The notes beneath the pieces were generated by a model. It worked only from the letters and a program-made list of their open reading frames with translations, was not told the DNA's origin and made no database searches. Source: Auraticoccus monumenti (GTDB lineage Bacteria; Actinomycetota; Actinomycetes; Propionibacteriales; Propionibacteriaceae). From it: a stretch of DNA of 64,000 nt. The translations under genes were made by a program, and so were the position numbers. The first letter of the stretch is position 1. Each line of letters opens with the position of its first letter. The stretch covers positions 806,001 to 870,000 of the forward strand of contig NZ_LT629688.1 of assembly GCF_900101785.1 (NCBI RefSeq), given 5' to 3'. This document shows, in pieces, positions 1 to 9,833 of this stretch.

Positions 1-264
1 CACGTCGACGACGAGTTCAAGGGCCGCGTGTTCGTGGTCTACGACATGGTCTTCAACACCACCCAGGTGCTGGCCGCCGTGCTCGCCGCCCTGCTGCTGC
101 CCGCCTCGGGCGTCTCGCTGCCGGTGTTCCTCGGGGTGGCCGTGGTCTTCGCCCTGGTCGCCGTGCTGTTCGCGGTCCGCAGCCGCCGGATCGGGCCGGA
201 GCTGTTCGAGCGGGGTACCGGCGACCTGCACCCGGACTCCGTGGAGGAGCCGGTCGGCCGGTGA
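1..264 (+). CDS. MFS transporter, C-terminal fragment
   Basis: The reading frame is open from base 1, so only the last 87 residues are in the window. They contain two hydrophobic helices (about residues 20-43 and 46-60) separated by a short loop and followed by a charged cytoplasmic tail. The stretch DEFKGRVFVVYDMVFN just before the first helix matches the loop commonly seen before helix 11 of major facilitator exporters in actinobacteria. Substrate cannot be inferred. It ends 75 bp before the convergent GntR gene. Confidence 0.7.
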   Translation, partial: HVDDEFKGRVFVVYDMVFNTTQVLAAVLAALLLPASGVSLPVFLGVAVVFALVAVLFAVRSRRIGPELFERGTGDLHPDSVEEPVGR

Positions 265-339
265 GCCGGACGGCTGGCCCACCCCTGCCGCCCGCCGCAC
301 CGCCGGTCCGTCCAGCAGGCGCTCGACCCGGGCGGTCGG

Positions 340-1062
340 TCAGCGGGCGATGCGCATCCGCATGACGTCGGTCCGCTGCAGGGTGATGCCGTGGGCCAGG
401 GCGTGGCCGTGCCCGTCGACGGTCACCTGCTCGGTGCGCAGCACCGGGACCCCCGCGCGGACCTGCAGCGCGGCCGCCTGCGCGCTGGGCACCGCCACGG
501 CCTCCACGTCGGTGGTGGTGTGGGCCACGATGCCGGGCAGGTGCCGGTCGAGCATGTCGAAGAGGTCGGACTCGAGGGTGGTCATGCCGACGGGGTCGAT
601 CCGGACGCCGTGCACGACCAGCGGGACGTGCTCCACCATGTGCGCGGAGGGCACCCCGTCCACCGCGAACAACCGCACCACCCGCCAGGCGGGCGTCCCG
701 GCGGACTGCTCGAAGGCCTCCGCGGGGCCCTCGGGGAGCGCCACCTGCTCGTAGCCGGCGTCCAGCAGCTCGACCGACCGGCCGACCGCGCGCACCCGGT
801 CCCGGTAGGACTGGATGGCCGACATGCTCAGCGAGGTGTTGGTGCGGGGTGGGGCGACGAACGTGCCGACCCCCCAGCTGCGGGTGACGACCCCCTCCGT
901 GGCGAGCATCCCCATCGCCTCACGGACCGAGCCCCGGCTGACGTCGAGCTGCTCGGCCAGCAGCTTCTCGTTGGGCAGCTGGTCACCGATGGAGTAGGAC
1001 TGGGCGATCAGGGCCCTCAGATCCGACACCACGGTGCCGACCACGCTGCCACGCCTGCTCAT
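340..1062 (-). CDS. GntR family regulator with UTRA domain
   Basis: A 240-residue protein with an N-terminal winged helix-turn-helix (about residues 5-70, with LPNEKLLAEQLDVSRGSVREAM as the recognition region) followed by a UTRA ligand-binding domain (about 90-235). This is the HutC branch of GntR. ATG start at 1062. It is the last gene of the minus-strand transport/peptidase operon, 56 bp after the M19 gene, so it probably senses the imported compound or a breakdown product and controls the operon. A candidate operator lies at 11049-11064 ahead of the first gene. The ligand is unknown. Confidence 0.9.
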   Translation of the reverse strand: MSRRGSVVGTVVSDLRALIAQSYSIGDQLPNEKLLAEQLDVSRGSVREAMGMLATEGVVTRSWGVGTFVAPPRTNTSLSMSAIQSYRDRVRAVGRSVELLDAGYEQVALPEGPAEAFEQSAGTPAWRVVRLFAVDGVPSAHMVEHVPLVVHGVRIDPVGMTTLESDLFDMLDRHLPGIVAHTTTDVEAVAVPSAQAAALQVRAGVPVLRTEQVTVDGHGHALAHGITLQRTDVMRMRIAR

Positions 1063-1118
1063 CGGGTTCCCATCGTGGACCAGGGCGCGGGGGCGCCGTA
1101 GATTCCTGACTCAGAGTT

Positions 1119-2318
1119 CTACCAGACCCGCTCCAGCACCCGCATCGCGTTGCCGCCCAGCACCTTGACGATGTCCTCGTCGCTGAAGCCGTTCCTGACC
1201 AGCCACCCGGTGATGTTGATGAAGTTCTCCCCCGGGTTCTCCAACCCGTCCACGTACTCCACCCGCGGGTGGTCGACCCCCTCCGGCGACTTCTGCGCGT
1301 AGTTGCCGGCGTAGGCCCGGTGCACGGCGGTGTGGTCGCCGAACATGGTGTCGGGCCCGAAGGCCACGTGGTCGATGCCCACCAGGTCGACGCAGTAGCG
1401 GAAGTGGTCCATCACCGACTCGATGGTGTGCACCGGGTGGGCCTCGGACAGGGTCGTGTGCGGAGCCGCCTCCAGGCCGATCAGGCCACCCCGCTCGGCG
1501 CAGGCGATGATCGTCTCGTCGGTCTTCATCCGGTCGGTCGGCCACACCGCGCGCGCCCCGGCGTGGGTGATCATCACCGGTACCGAGGAGTGCTCGATGG
1601 TGTCCATGCAGGTGCGGTCACCGGAGTGGGAGATGTCGATCAGGATGCCCAGCTTGTTCATCCGCTCCACCGCCCGGCGGCCGAAGGTGGTCAGGCCGCC
1701 GTCGCCCGGCTCGGAGAGACCCGACCCCAGCATGTTGGACTGGGAGTAGGCGATGCCGAGCTGGCGGACGCCGAAGCCGTAGAGCATGTCGATCCGGTCG
1801 AGCTCGTTCTCGATCATGGTCGAGCACTCGAAGCCGGCCACCAGGGCCAGGTGGCCGTCGCGCTTGGCGGCGTGGATGTCGGCGGTGCTGGTGGCCAGCC
1901 GGACGAAGTCCTGCTTGGCCAGGTCCGCGAGACGGAAGCCCAGCGCGTAGATCATGTCGTCCCACTTCCAGCCGCGGGTGCTGGTGACGCACGAGGCCCC
2001 GGCCATGAAGTTGTCGATCACCGCGGTCAGCTGGGAGTGGGCCAGCCCCTGGTAGCCGGTGCGCTGGCGCCCGGTGCGGTTGTAGCGCCGGATCTGCCCC
2101 TCGTCCTCGGGCAGCACCACCGCGTGCTCGTGCAGGGAGAAGACGATGTTCTCGCTGAGCAGCCGGTTGAGCCGCTCCTGCTCCCCGGCGTCGAGGGCGA
2201 GGTCGTAGCCGGGTACCCGGCCGACCTCGGCGGCCAGCTCGAACGGCTGGTAGTCCACCCCGGGCTCGAGGTAGCCGTAGGCGGTGTATCCGGAGTAGGC
2301 GGGTGAGGGGTTCAGCAT
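1119..2318 (-). CDS. M19 membrane-dipeptidase-family metallohydrolase (paralogue 1)
   Basis: 399 residues. Family M19 signatures: the DISHSGDRT segment, ITHAGARAVWP (His ligand plus Asn/Ala-Arg region), GIDHVAFGPD near the end, and a bridging Glu in VAGFECS. M19 enzymes are binuclear zinc dipeptidases that also cleave some D-amino-acid and beta-lactam substrates. The canonical N-terminal DGHxD ligand motif is replaced here by SLHEH, so the second ligand would be His rather than Asp. No signal peptide is evident, which suggests a cytoplasmic role after import. The start overlaps the end of the upstream ATPase gene by 7 bp. A close paralogue opens the same operon (9834-11036). Confidence 0.85.
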   Translation of the reverse strand: MLNPSPAYSGYTAYGYLEPGVDYQPFELAAEVGRVPGYDLALDAGEQERLNRLLSENIVFSLHEHAVVLPEDEGQIRRYNRTGRQRTGYQGLAHSQLTAVIDNFMAGASCVTSTRGWKWDDMIYALGFRLADLAKQDFVRLATSTADIHAAKRDGHLALVAGFECSTMIENELDRIDMLYGFGVRQLGIAYSQSNMLGSGLSEPGDGGLTTFGRRAVERMNKLGILIDISHSGDRTCMDTIEHSSVPVMITHAGARAVWPTDRMKTDETIIACAERGGLIGLEAAPHTTLSEAHPVHTIESVMDHFRYCVDLVGIDHVAFGPDTMFGDHTAVHRAYAGNYAQKSPEGVDHPRVEYVDGLENPGENFINITGWLVRNGFSDEDIVKVLGGNAMRVLERVW

Positions 2319-3326
2319 GGTGCTCCTAGCGGGGGGCTGGTGGGCTGGGTGACGAGCGGGAAGTGGCAGGCGACCTCACGGGGACCGGGCCCCGGCACGG
2401 CGGCCAGCGGTGGTTCGGCGGTGGCGCAGAGGTCGGTCGCCTGCCAGCACCGGGTGCGGAACCGGCAACCGCTGGGCGGGTCGACGGGGCTGGGCGGGTC
2501 GCCGGGGAGCAGCAGCCGCTCCCCCGAGCCCCGTGCCTGCGGGTCGGGCACGGGGACGGCCGACAGCAGCGCCTTGGTGTAGGGGTGGGCGGGGTGGTCG
2601 TAGACGGCTCGACGCTCGCCCAGCTCGGCCAGCCGGCCGAGGTACATCACACCGATGCGGTCGGAGATGTGGCGGACGATCGACAGGTCGTGGGCGATGA
2701 AGACGTAGGCCAGCCCGAGCTCGGCCTGCAGCCGCTGCAGGAGGTTGACCACCTGGGCCTGGACGGAGACGTCGAGGGCCGAGACCGGCTCGTCGCAGAC
2801 GACCACCTCGGGGTCGAGGGCCAGCGCCCGGGCGATGCCGATGCGCTGCCGCTGCCCACCGGAGAACTGGAAGGGGTAGCGGTCCAGGTGGTCGGGGTTG
2901 AGGCCGACCAGCTCGGCCAGCTCGACCACCCGGGCCCCGCGACGCGACGGCGCGAGGATGGAGGGGTGGATCCGGAACGGCTGCAGCAGGGTGTCGCGCA
3001 CGGTCCGGCGCGGGTTGAGCGAGGAGTACGGGTCCTGCAGCACGATCTGCACCCGGCGGCGGACGTCGCTGCGCCGTCGTCCGGCCAGTGCGTGCACGTC
3101 CTCCCCGCGGAAGCGGACGGCCCCCGAGGTCGGCTTCTCCAGCCCGACCACGGTGCGGGCCAGGGTCGACTTGCCGCAGCCGGACTCCCCCACGATGCCC
3201 AGCGTCTCGCCGCGGCGCAACTCGAAGCTCACGCCGTCCAGCGCCCTGACGACCGAGCCGGCACGGCCGAAACGACCGCCGCGGACCGGGAAGTGCTTGG
3301 TCAGCGCCTCGACGCTCAGGACCACC

Positions 3327-3340
<14 letters not shown>
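2312..3340 (-). CDS. Oligopeptide ABC transporter ATP-binding protein (OppF/DppF type)
   Basis: 342 residues. Walker A GESGCGKST near residue 50, signature FSGGQRQRIGIARALAL, Walker B VVVCDEPVSALD and the C-terminal oligo_HPY zinc-finger-like extension (CRFRTRCWQATDLC) that marks the Opp/Dpp nickel-peptide importer ATPases. GTG start at 3340, overlapping the preceding OppD-type gene by 14 bp. It pairs with the other ATPase and the two permeases of this operon to make a complete importer. Confidence 0.93.
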
Positions 3341-4318
<978 letters not shown>

Positions 4319-4322
<4 letters not shown>

Positions 4323-5185
4323 CGTCGCCCGACCCCCGCCCGACGCAGGAAGTCCCGGACGACGCGCTGGAACTCCTCCGGCTCCTCCAGCTGGGGCGAG
4401 TGGCCCGAGTGCTCGAAGACCACCAGCTCCGCCCCCGGGATGCCGTCGGCGATGGCCTGCGAGGCCGGCACCGGGGTGCGCCAGTCGTGGCGACCGACGA
4501 CGACCAGGGTGGGGCAGCGGATCTCCCCCAGCCGGCCGGTCAGGTCGTAGCCCGGCATGTTCTGCCCGAAGGCCGCGTTGTGGGTGGCGTAGTGGTAGCG
4601 CGTCGCGCGCGCCTTCCGCTCGACCGCCTCCGGGTCGTAGGCGTGGTCGTAGAGCGGCAGGATGCCCCGCCAGTACCGCTCGAACTCGGTGTCGTCGGCG
4701 AAGGCACCGGTCCCGATCCGGGAGATCGTCCACTCGTCGATCGGCACCCGGTCGGTGCTGCGGGCGCGCTCCACGGCTAGGTGGTCGTGGTCGGTGTTGG
4801 CCGCGGTGTCGCGCAGCACCAGGGCGCTGACCCTGTCGGGGTGGGCGAGGGTGTACTCCATCGCCAGGAACCCGCCGTAGGAGCCGCCGGCCATCACCAC
4901 CTGCTCCACCCCCAGCGACTCGCGGATCGCGTCGATGTCGGCGACCCACTGGGCATGGGTGTAGGGCGGCACGTCCTCGGACTCCCCCGATCCCCGGGCG
5001 TCGAAGGTGACCACGCGGTAGGTGTCGGCGAAGGGGCCGAAGGAGCGCACCGGCTCCGATCGCGACCCCAGCCCGGGGGCGCCGTGGTGGACGAGGAGGA
5101 CCGGCGCGTCGTCGGCGCCGAGCACCTGCATCCTCAGCCTGGCGCCGTTGACCTGCAGGTCGAACTCGCGTTCTGGGGTGCTCAT
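4319..5185 (-). CDS. Alpha/beta hydrolase, proline iminopeptidase-like (S33)
   Basis: 288 residues with a full alpha/beta-hydrolase triad: nucleophile in GGSYGG (about residue 95), Asp in VVGRHDW, His in HSGHSPQ. The FDARGSGES strand and HGAPG oxyanion region fit peptidase family S33 (proline iminopeptidase and relatives), but esterases and amidases share this fold. No signal peptide, so it acts in the cytoplasm. It overlaps both neighbours by 4 bp, so it is translationally coupled to the M24-fold gene and the OppD-type ATPase and probably processes the imported substrate. Confidence 0.85.
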
Positions 5186-6345
5186 GTCGCGATCACGTTC
5201 TCCTCGAGGCTGCGGGGGTAGCGGGTGAGCCGCTCCGGGCCGGCGTCGGTCACCAGCACGGTGTCGGAGATGCGGTAGCCGGCGTGGCCGGGGACGTAGA
5301 CGCCGGGCTCGCTGGACAGGACCATCCCCGGCGCCAAGATGGTCAGGTCACCGTCCTCGACCCACGGCGGCTCGTGCTGGCCGATGCCGATGCCGTGACC
5401 CTGGCGGTGGCGGAGGTAGCCGCCCAGCCCCGCGTCGCGGATCACGTCGAGGCACTCCTGGTTGACCGAGGCGCAGCTGCGGCCCACCACCATGGCCTCG
5501 GTGCCGACCTGCTGGGCCCGCTGCACCACCTCGAACAGGTGGCGCTGCTGCTCGGTGGGCTCACCCAGCACGAAGGTCCGCTCGCTCTCGACGAAGCGGC
5601 TGGCCGCCGCGGCGCCCAGGGAGAGGATGAAGGTGTCACCGCGCTGCAGCCGGCGCCGGCTGGGCAACCCGTGGGGGCGAGCGGCGTTCGGTCCGGCGTA
5701 GACCAGCGCCCCGGCCAGCTTGGTGGTGTAGACCACGTGGTCGTAGCGCCGGTACATCTGGTCGGTGCCGTGGCCGATGACGTGGCGGGCCAGGTCTCCC
5801 TCGGTGGGCAGCAGCCCACCCTCCGCCACGGCCGTCTGCACCATCTCCCGCCCGACCGCGAGCATCTCGTCGCAGACCTCGGCGGCCTGCCGGTGGAAGA
5901 CCAGCTCCTCGGGTTCCTTGCGCAGCCGGAGCTGGGCCACGGCGGAGGTGGCCACGAGCTCGGCACCCGGCAGGGCCGACCGCAGGGCGACCGCCGCACC
6001 GGTGGTCAGCGAGCCGGTCACCCCCACCCGGGCCCGTGGCGGGACGACCCCGACGAGGTGGCTCTCGGGCGTGCTGGTCCCCGGGTACTCCCAGTAGGTG
6101 CGCAGCGTGGCGTGCACGCCCTGCGCCTCGGCGTACTCGGCGTCCAGCTCCGGGACGAGCAGCACGGCCTCCCCGTCGGCACCCAGCCACAGGTAGACCG
6201 GACGCTCGGTGACGGCGTAGAAGAAACCGGCCAGGTAGGCGACGTCGCCGGGGGCGGTGACCAGCACGCCGTCCAGCCGCTCGTCAGCCAGCCGCTCGGT
6301 CAGCCGCGTCCGCACGCGCTGGTAGAAGGTGTCAGGCAGGTGCAC
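5182..6345 (-). CDS. M24-fold protein (Xaa-Pro aminopeptidase/creatinase family), metal ligands degenerate
   Basis: 387 residues: creatinase-type N-terminal domain (1-130) plus pita-bread M24 domain (140-380). Aligning by eye to aminopeptidase P, the five metal ligands Asp-Asp-His-Glu-Glu become Ser (FILSLGA), Glu (VESERTF), His (GIGIGQHEPP), Glu (SSEPGVY) and Ser (GYRISDTV). Three are changed, so a normal dimetal peptidase is unlikely; creatinase is a known metal-free enzyme of this fold. The gene sits between permease and hydrolase genes of an importer operon, so it probably acts on the imported compound. A metal-independent amidinohydrolase/hydrolase or a non-enzymatic binder are alternatives. 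Confidence 0.8.
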   Translation of the reverse strand: MHLPDTFYQRVRTRLTERLADERLDGVLVTAPGDVAYLAGFFYAVTERPVYLWLGADGEAVLLVPELDAEYAEAQGVHATLRTYWEYPGTSTPESHLVGVVPPRARVGVTGSLTTGAAVALRSALPGAELVATSAVAQLRLRKEPEELVFHRQAAEVCDEMLAVGREMVQTAVAEGGLLPTEGDLARHVIGHGTDQMYRRYDHVVYTTKLAGALVYAGPNAARPHGLPSRRRLQRGDTFILSLGAAAASRFVESERTFVLGEPTEQQRHLFEVVQRAQQVGTEAMVVGRSCASVNQECLDVIRDAGLGGYLRHRQGHGIGIGQHEPPWVEDGDLTILAPGMVLSSEPGVYVPGHAGYRISDTVLVTDAGPERLTRYPRSLEENVIAT

Positions 6346-6346
6346 C

Positions 6347-7231
6347 TCAGACCCCCTTGGTGCGCGGGTCGCGCGAGTCGTTGTAGCGGATCCCGGCCAC
6401 GGTGGCGGCGAGGACCAGCAGGAGGATGGCCAGCGAGGGGAACAGGGTCTGCCACCAGGCGGTGGCGATCACCCCGGAGCGCTGGGCGTTGAGCAGGATC
6501 CGTCCCCAGGACCACGACGAGGGGTCGCCCATGCCCAGGAAGCTCAACCCGGCCTCGGAGATGACCGCGCGGGCGGCCTGCAGCAGCACGCTGACCACGA
6601 TCAGCGGCACGACCGCCGGGAGCACCTCGGTGGCGATGATCCGCACCGGCCCCGCGCCGAGCACCTTGGCCCCGTCGATGTAGGGCATCGAGGAGACGAC
6701 CAGGGCGTTGGAGCGGATCAGCCGGGCGACCTCGGCCCAGGACAGGACCCCGATCACGACGGTGAGGGTGGTGACGCTCGGACCGGCCAGGGCGGTGACC
6801 AGGATCATGAGTGGCAGCAGCGGCAGCGACAGCATCACGTCGGTCAGCGTGGTGACAAACGGGTCCAGCGCACGGACGTAGGCGCCCAGGAGCCCGAGCC
6901 CGGTGCCGATCACGATCGCGATCAGGGACGCGACGGACCCGACGACCAGGCTGACCCGGGTGCCCCACACCACCTGGCCGAAGACGTCCTGGCCGAGGTC
7001 GTCGGTGCCGAACCAGTGCCGGGTCGAGGGCGGCTGCAGGATGTCGGTGCCCAGTCCGCCGGGCCGCTCGATGAGCACCGGACCGAGCACGGCGGTGAGG
7101 ACGAAGACGGCGAGCACGGCCACGGAGAGCCAGCCGGAGGGGGCGGAGAAGAACCCCTGGCGCCGTCGACCCGGGCCGGGACCGGCGGCGGTCGTGGCCT
7201 CGAGCAGGACCGGGGTGGCGGGGGCGCTCAT
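6347..7231 (-). CDS. Oligopeptide ABC transporter permease (DppC/OppC type)
   Basis: 294 residues from the ATG at 7231, with a cytoplasmic N-terminal tail, about six membrane helices and the EAA-type loop (IDGAKVLGAGPVRIIATEVLP) typical of binding-protein-dependent permeases. The OppC_N start (helix near residue 40) is present. ATG at 7231 is preferred over upstream frame continuation because it overlaps the DppB gene by 4 bp. It forms the membrane channel with the DppB-type subunit. Confidence 0.92.
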   Translation of the reverse strand: MSAPATPVLLEATTAAGPGPGRRRQGFFSAPSGWLSVAVLAVFVLTAVLGPVLIERPGGLGTDILQPPSTRHWFGTDDLGQDVFGQVVWGTRVSLVVGSVASLIAIVIGTGLGLLGAYVRALDPFVTTLTDVMLSLPLLPLMILVTALAGPSVTTLTVVIGVLSWAEVARLIRSNALVVSSMPYIDGAKVLGAGPVRIIATEVLPAVVPLIVVSVLLQAARAVISEAGLSFLGMGDPSSWSWGRILLNAQRSGVIATAWWQTLFPSLAILLLVLAATVAGIRYNDSRDPRTKGV

Positions 7232-8181
7232 GTGCGGATCCTGGGGTTGAGGAGCATGGCGATCAGGTCGGTGGCCAGGTTGGCCAGCACCACCGTGAGG
7301 GCCAGGAGCACGAACGCGCCCTGGAGCATGGGGTAGTCCAGCTGCTGCACCGACTCGTAGATCAGCCGGCCCACCCCGGGGTAGGCGAAGATCGTCTCGG
7401 TCAGCACCGCACCCCCGATGAGGGTGCCCAGCTGCAGCCCCATCAGGGTCAGGGCCGGGAGGATCGCGTTGCGCAGGGCGTGGCGCCAGACCGTCCGCCG
7501 CGGCGTCAGGCCCCGGGACCGGGCGCTCTTGATGTAGTCCTCCCCGAGCACCTCCAGCATGTTGGTGCGCAGAGTGAGGGCGTAGGGACCGACCTGCACG
7601 ACCACCAGCGAGAGCAGCGGCAGCGCCAGGTGGTGGGCCAGGCTGAGGTAGGCGGCCAGCCCCCGGGTGTCGGGGTCGATGGCCCCGCCGATCGGGAAGA
7701 GCTGCAGCATGGACCCGAAGACCACCAGCGCCAGGATGGCGATGCTGGGGACGAAGAGGGCGTTGCTGGTGATCCCCAGCAGCTGCACCAGGCGGTCCAC
7801 CAGCTTGCCCCGGCCCACCGCGGCGTACACGCCGAGCGGGATGCCGACCAGCACGGTCAGCACGAAGGCCGACCCCGCCAGCAGCAGCGTCCAGGGCAGC
7901 CGCGTCAGCAGGATGTCGCCGACCGGTGCGAGCTGTCGGAAGGACACCCCGAGGTTGCCGGTGACCAGCTGGCCCAGGTAGAGCAGGTACTGCACCCCCA
8001 GCGGCTTGTCCAGGCCGTACTGCTCGCGCAGCGCCTGCTGCATCTCCGGCGTCATGTCCCCCTCGACGACGAGGAGGGTGGGGTCCGCCGGCAGCAGCCG
8101 CAGCAGGAAGAACGTGATCGTGACCGCGATCCACACGGTGACCAGTGCGCGCAGCACCTTCTTCAGGACGTAGCCGACCAT
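7228..8181 (-). CDS. Oligopeptide ABC transporter permease (DppB/OppB type)
   Basis: 317 residues starting MVGYVLKKVLRALVTVWIAV, the standard first helix of DppB-type permeases, followed by five more helices and the loop SARSRGLTPRRTVWRHALRN with the EAA signature. Located 33 bp after the solute-binding-protein gene and overlapping the DppC gene. It is the first permease subunit of the operon. Confidence 0.93.
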   Translation of the reverse strand: MVGYVLKKVLRALVTVWIAVTITFFLLRLLPADPTLLVVEGDMTPEMQQALREQYGLDKPLGVQYLLYLGQLVTGNLGVSFRQLAPVGDILLTRLPWTLLLAGSAFVLTVLVGIPLGVYAAVGRGKLVDRLVQLLGITSNALFVPSIAILALVVFGSMLQLFPIGGAIDPDTRGLAAYLSLAHHLALPLLSLVVVQVGPYALTLRTNMLEVLGEDYIKSARSRGLTPRRTVWRHALRNAILPALTLMGLQLGTLIGGAVLTETIFAYPGVGRLIYESVQQLDYPMLQGAFVLLALTVVLANLATDLIAMLLNPRIRT

Positions 8182-8214
8182 CTCAGACCTCCTCCCTCCT
8201 CGTCGTCGTCCCGG

Positions 8215-9828
8215 TCAGGAGACCGGGGTCACCTGGGACAGCGAGTAGCCGGTGACCATGCCCAGCAGGTCGCTCGGTGAGGGCTGGAAACCGGTCCAGC
8301 GGTCCGAGCGGTAGGCGAAGCGGAACTCCTCGACGTAGAGCGGGGTGAGCAGGGCCTGGTCGTGGACGTAGGCGTCGATGTCCTGGATCCTGGTGACGAA
8401 CTCGGCCTCGTCCACGGTGGAGGCGGCGTCGTCCACCATCTCGTCCAGGGTCGGGTCCTCGACCAGGTTGTAGTTGATGCCACCGGGGTTGGACGACAGG
8501 TAGGTGCTGCGCAGCTGGTCCATCGGGTTGTCGAAGACACCCCACTGCGAGAGGTCGATGTCGTACTCGCCGTTCTTGGTCCGGGCCAGGAAGGTGTTGC
8601 GCTCCAGGCAGGCCAGCTCGATGGCGATCCCCGCCTCGGCGGCGTCCTCGCGGACCACCTCACCCACCCGGGTCAGGTTGGCGTTGGACTGGTCGCACAC
8701 CATCTCGAAGGAGAGGTCGTCGAGCATCCCGTCCCCGTCGCCGTCGGAGTAGCCGGCGGACTCGAGGAGCTGGCGCGCGCCGGCCGGGTCGAACGGGTAG
8801 CGCTCCAGGTCGGGGTTGTCGAACTCGCCGAAGATGGGCGAGATGGGTCCGACCATCGGCTGGGCGTCGCCCTGCATGATCGTGGCGATGATGGAGTCGG
8901 TGTCGACGACCATGGACAGCGCCTGCCGGACCTCCTTCTCGGCCAGCGCGCCCTTCTGCACGTTGTAGGTGAGGTGGGCGAACCCGAGGGAGTCCACGCT
9001 CTGCATGGTGATGTCGGCCTCGCCCTCGAGCGTGGCCGCGGCGGAGGCCGGCACCGGGTTGCCCATCAGGTCGATGTCGCCGTTGCGCAGCGCCAGCAGC
9101 ATCGTGTTGATGTCGGGGTAGACGACGTACTCGACGACGTCCACCGCCGGGCCGCCCTCGGGGGCGTAGGGGTAGTTCTCGTTCGCGGCCATCGTGTAGC
9201 GCTGGCCCGGGGTCACCGACTCCAGCACGTAGGCGCCGGCGCCGACCCAGTCGGAGTCGTTGGCGAAGGTGCTGAGGTCGCCGGCCTCGGCGAAGACGTG
9301 CTCGGGGACGACGGACATCCAGAAGCCGACGCCCTCGGCGAAGGGGGCGTAGGCCTGGCTCAGGTTGAACACGACCGTGGTGTCGTCGGGGGCCTCGATC
9401 GACTCCACCCAGGTGAGCTTGGCCGCGACGTTGCCGAGTTTGTACTCCATGATCGCCTCGGCGGAGAACTTGACATCGGCGGCGGTGACGGGCTCCCCGT
9501 CGCTCCAGGTGAAGTCGTCGCGCAGGTCGAAGATCACGGTGCGCCCGTCGTCCTCGTAGCGGTAGCCCTCGGCCAGCTCGGGGACCTTCTCGGCGTTCTC
9601 GTCGATGCGCAGCAGGTGCGGGTACATCGCGTTGAGCACCCAGTTGTCGGTCTTGGACAGCGACTGCAGCGGGTTGTAGTTGGCGACCTCGGTGGTGGTG
9701 CCGATGCGGAGGGTCTGCTGCCCCTCGGCGGCGGGGTCACCCTGCCCCTCGTTGAGCGAGCAGCCGGTGAGGGCCAGCGCGGCGGCGAGGAACGTCGCCA
9801 CCGCCAGGGAGGACGTGTTGCGGGTCAT
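8215..9828 (-). CDS. Peptide-type ABC solute-binding lipoprotein (SBP_bac_5)
   Basis: 537 residues from the ATG at 9828. Signal peptide ends in lipobox LTGC with Cys23. The body shows family-5 features: LRIGTTTEVANYNPL at the N-terminus of the mature protein, YRYEDDGRTVIFDLRDDFTWSDG, and the DALRN-like lobe closing region. Family 5 binds peptides, nickel complexes and opines. A GTG 12 bp upstream (9840) is in frame, but the ATG lies five bases after the stop of the M19 gene and gives a standard lipoprotein leader. Lipid-anchored outside the membrane; delivers substrate to the permeases. Confidence 0.92.
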   Translation of the reverse strand: MTRNTSSLAVATFLAAALALTGCSLNEGQGDPAAEGQQTLRIGTTTEVANYNPLQSLSKTDNWVLNAMYPHLLRIDENAEKVPELAEGYRYEDDGRTVIFDLRDDFTWSDGEPVTAADVKFSAEAIMEYKLGNVAAKLTWVESIEAPDDTTVVFNLSQAYAPFAEGVGFWMSVVPEHVFAEAGDLSTFANDSDWVGAGAYVLESVTPGQRYTMAANENYPYAPEGGPAVDVVEYVVYPDINTMLLALRNGDIDLMGNPVPASAAATLEGEADITMQSVDSLGFAHLTYNVQKGALAEKEVRQALSMVVDTDSIIATIMQGDAQPMVGPISPIFGEFDNPDLERYPFDPAGARQLLESAGYSDGDGDGMLDDLSFEMVCDQSNANLTRVGEVVREDAAEAGIAIELACLERNTFLARTKNGEYDIDLSQWGVFDNPMDQLRSTYLSSNPGGINYNLVEDPTLDEMVDDAASTVDEAEFVTRIQDIDAYVHDQALLTPLYVEEFRFAYRSDRWTGFQPSPSDLLGMVTGYSLSQVTPVS

Positions 9829-9833
9829 GGTGG

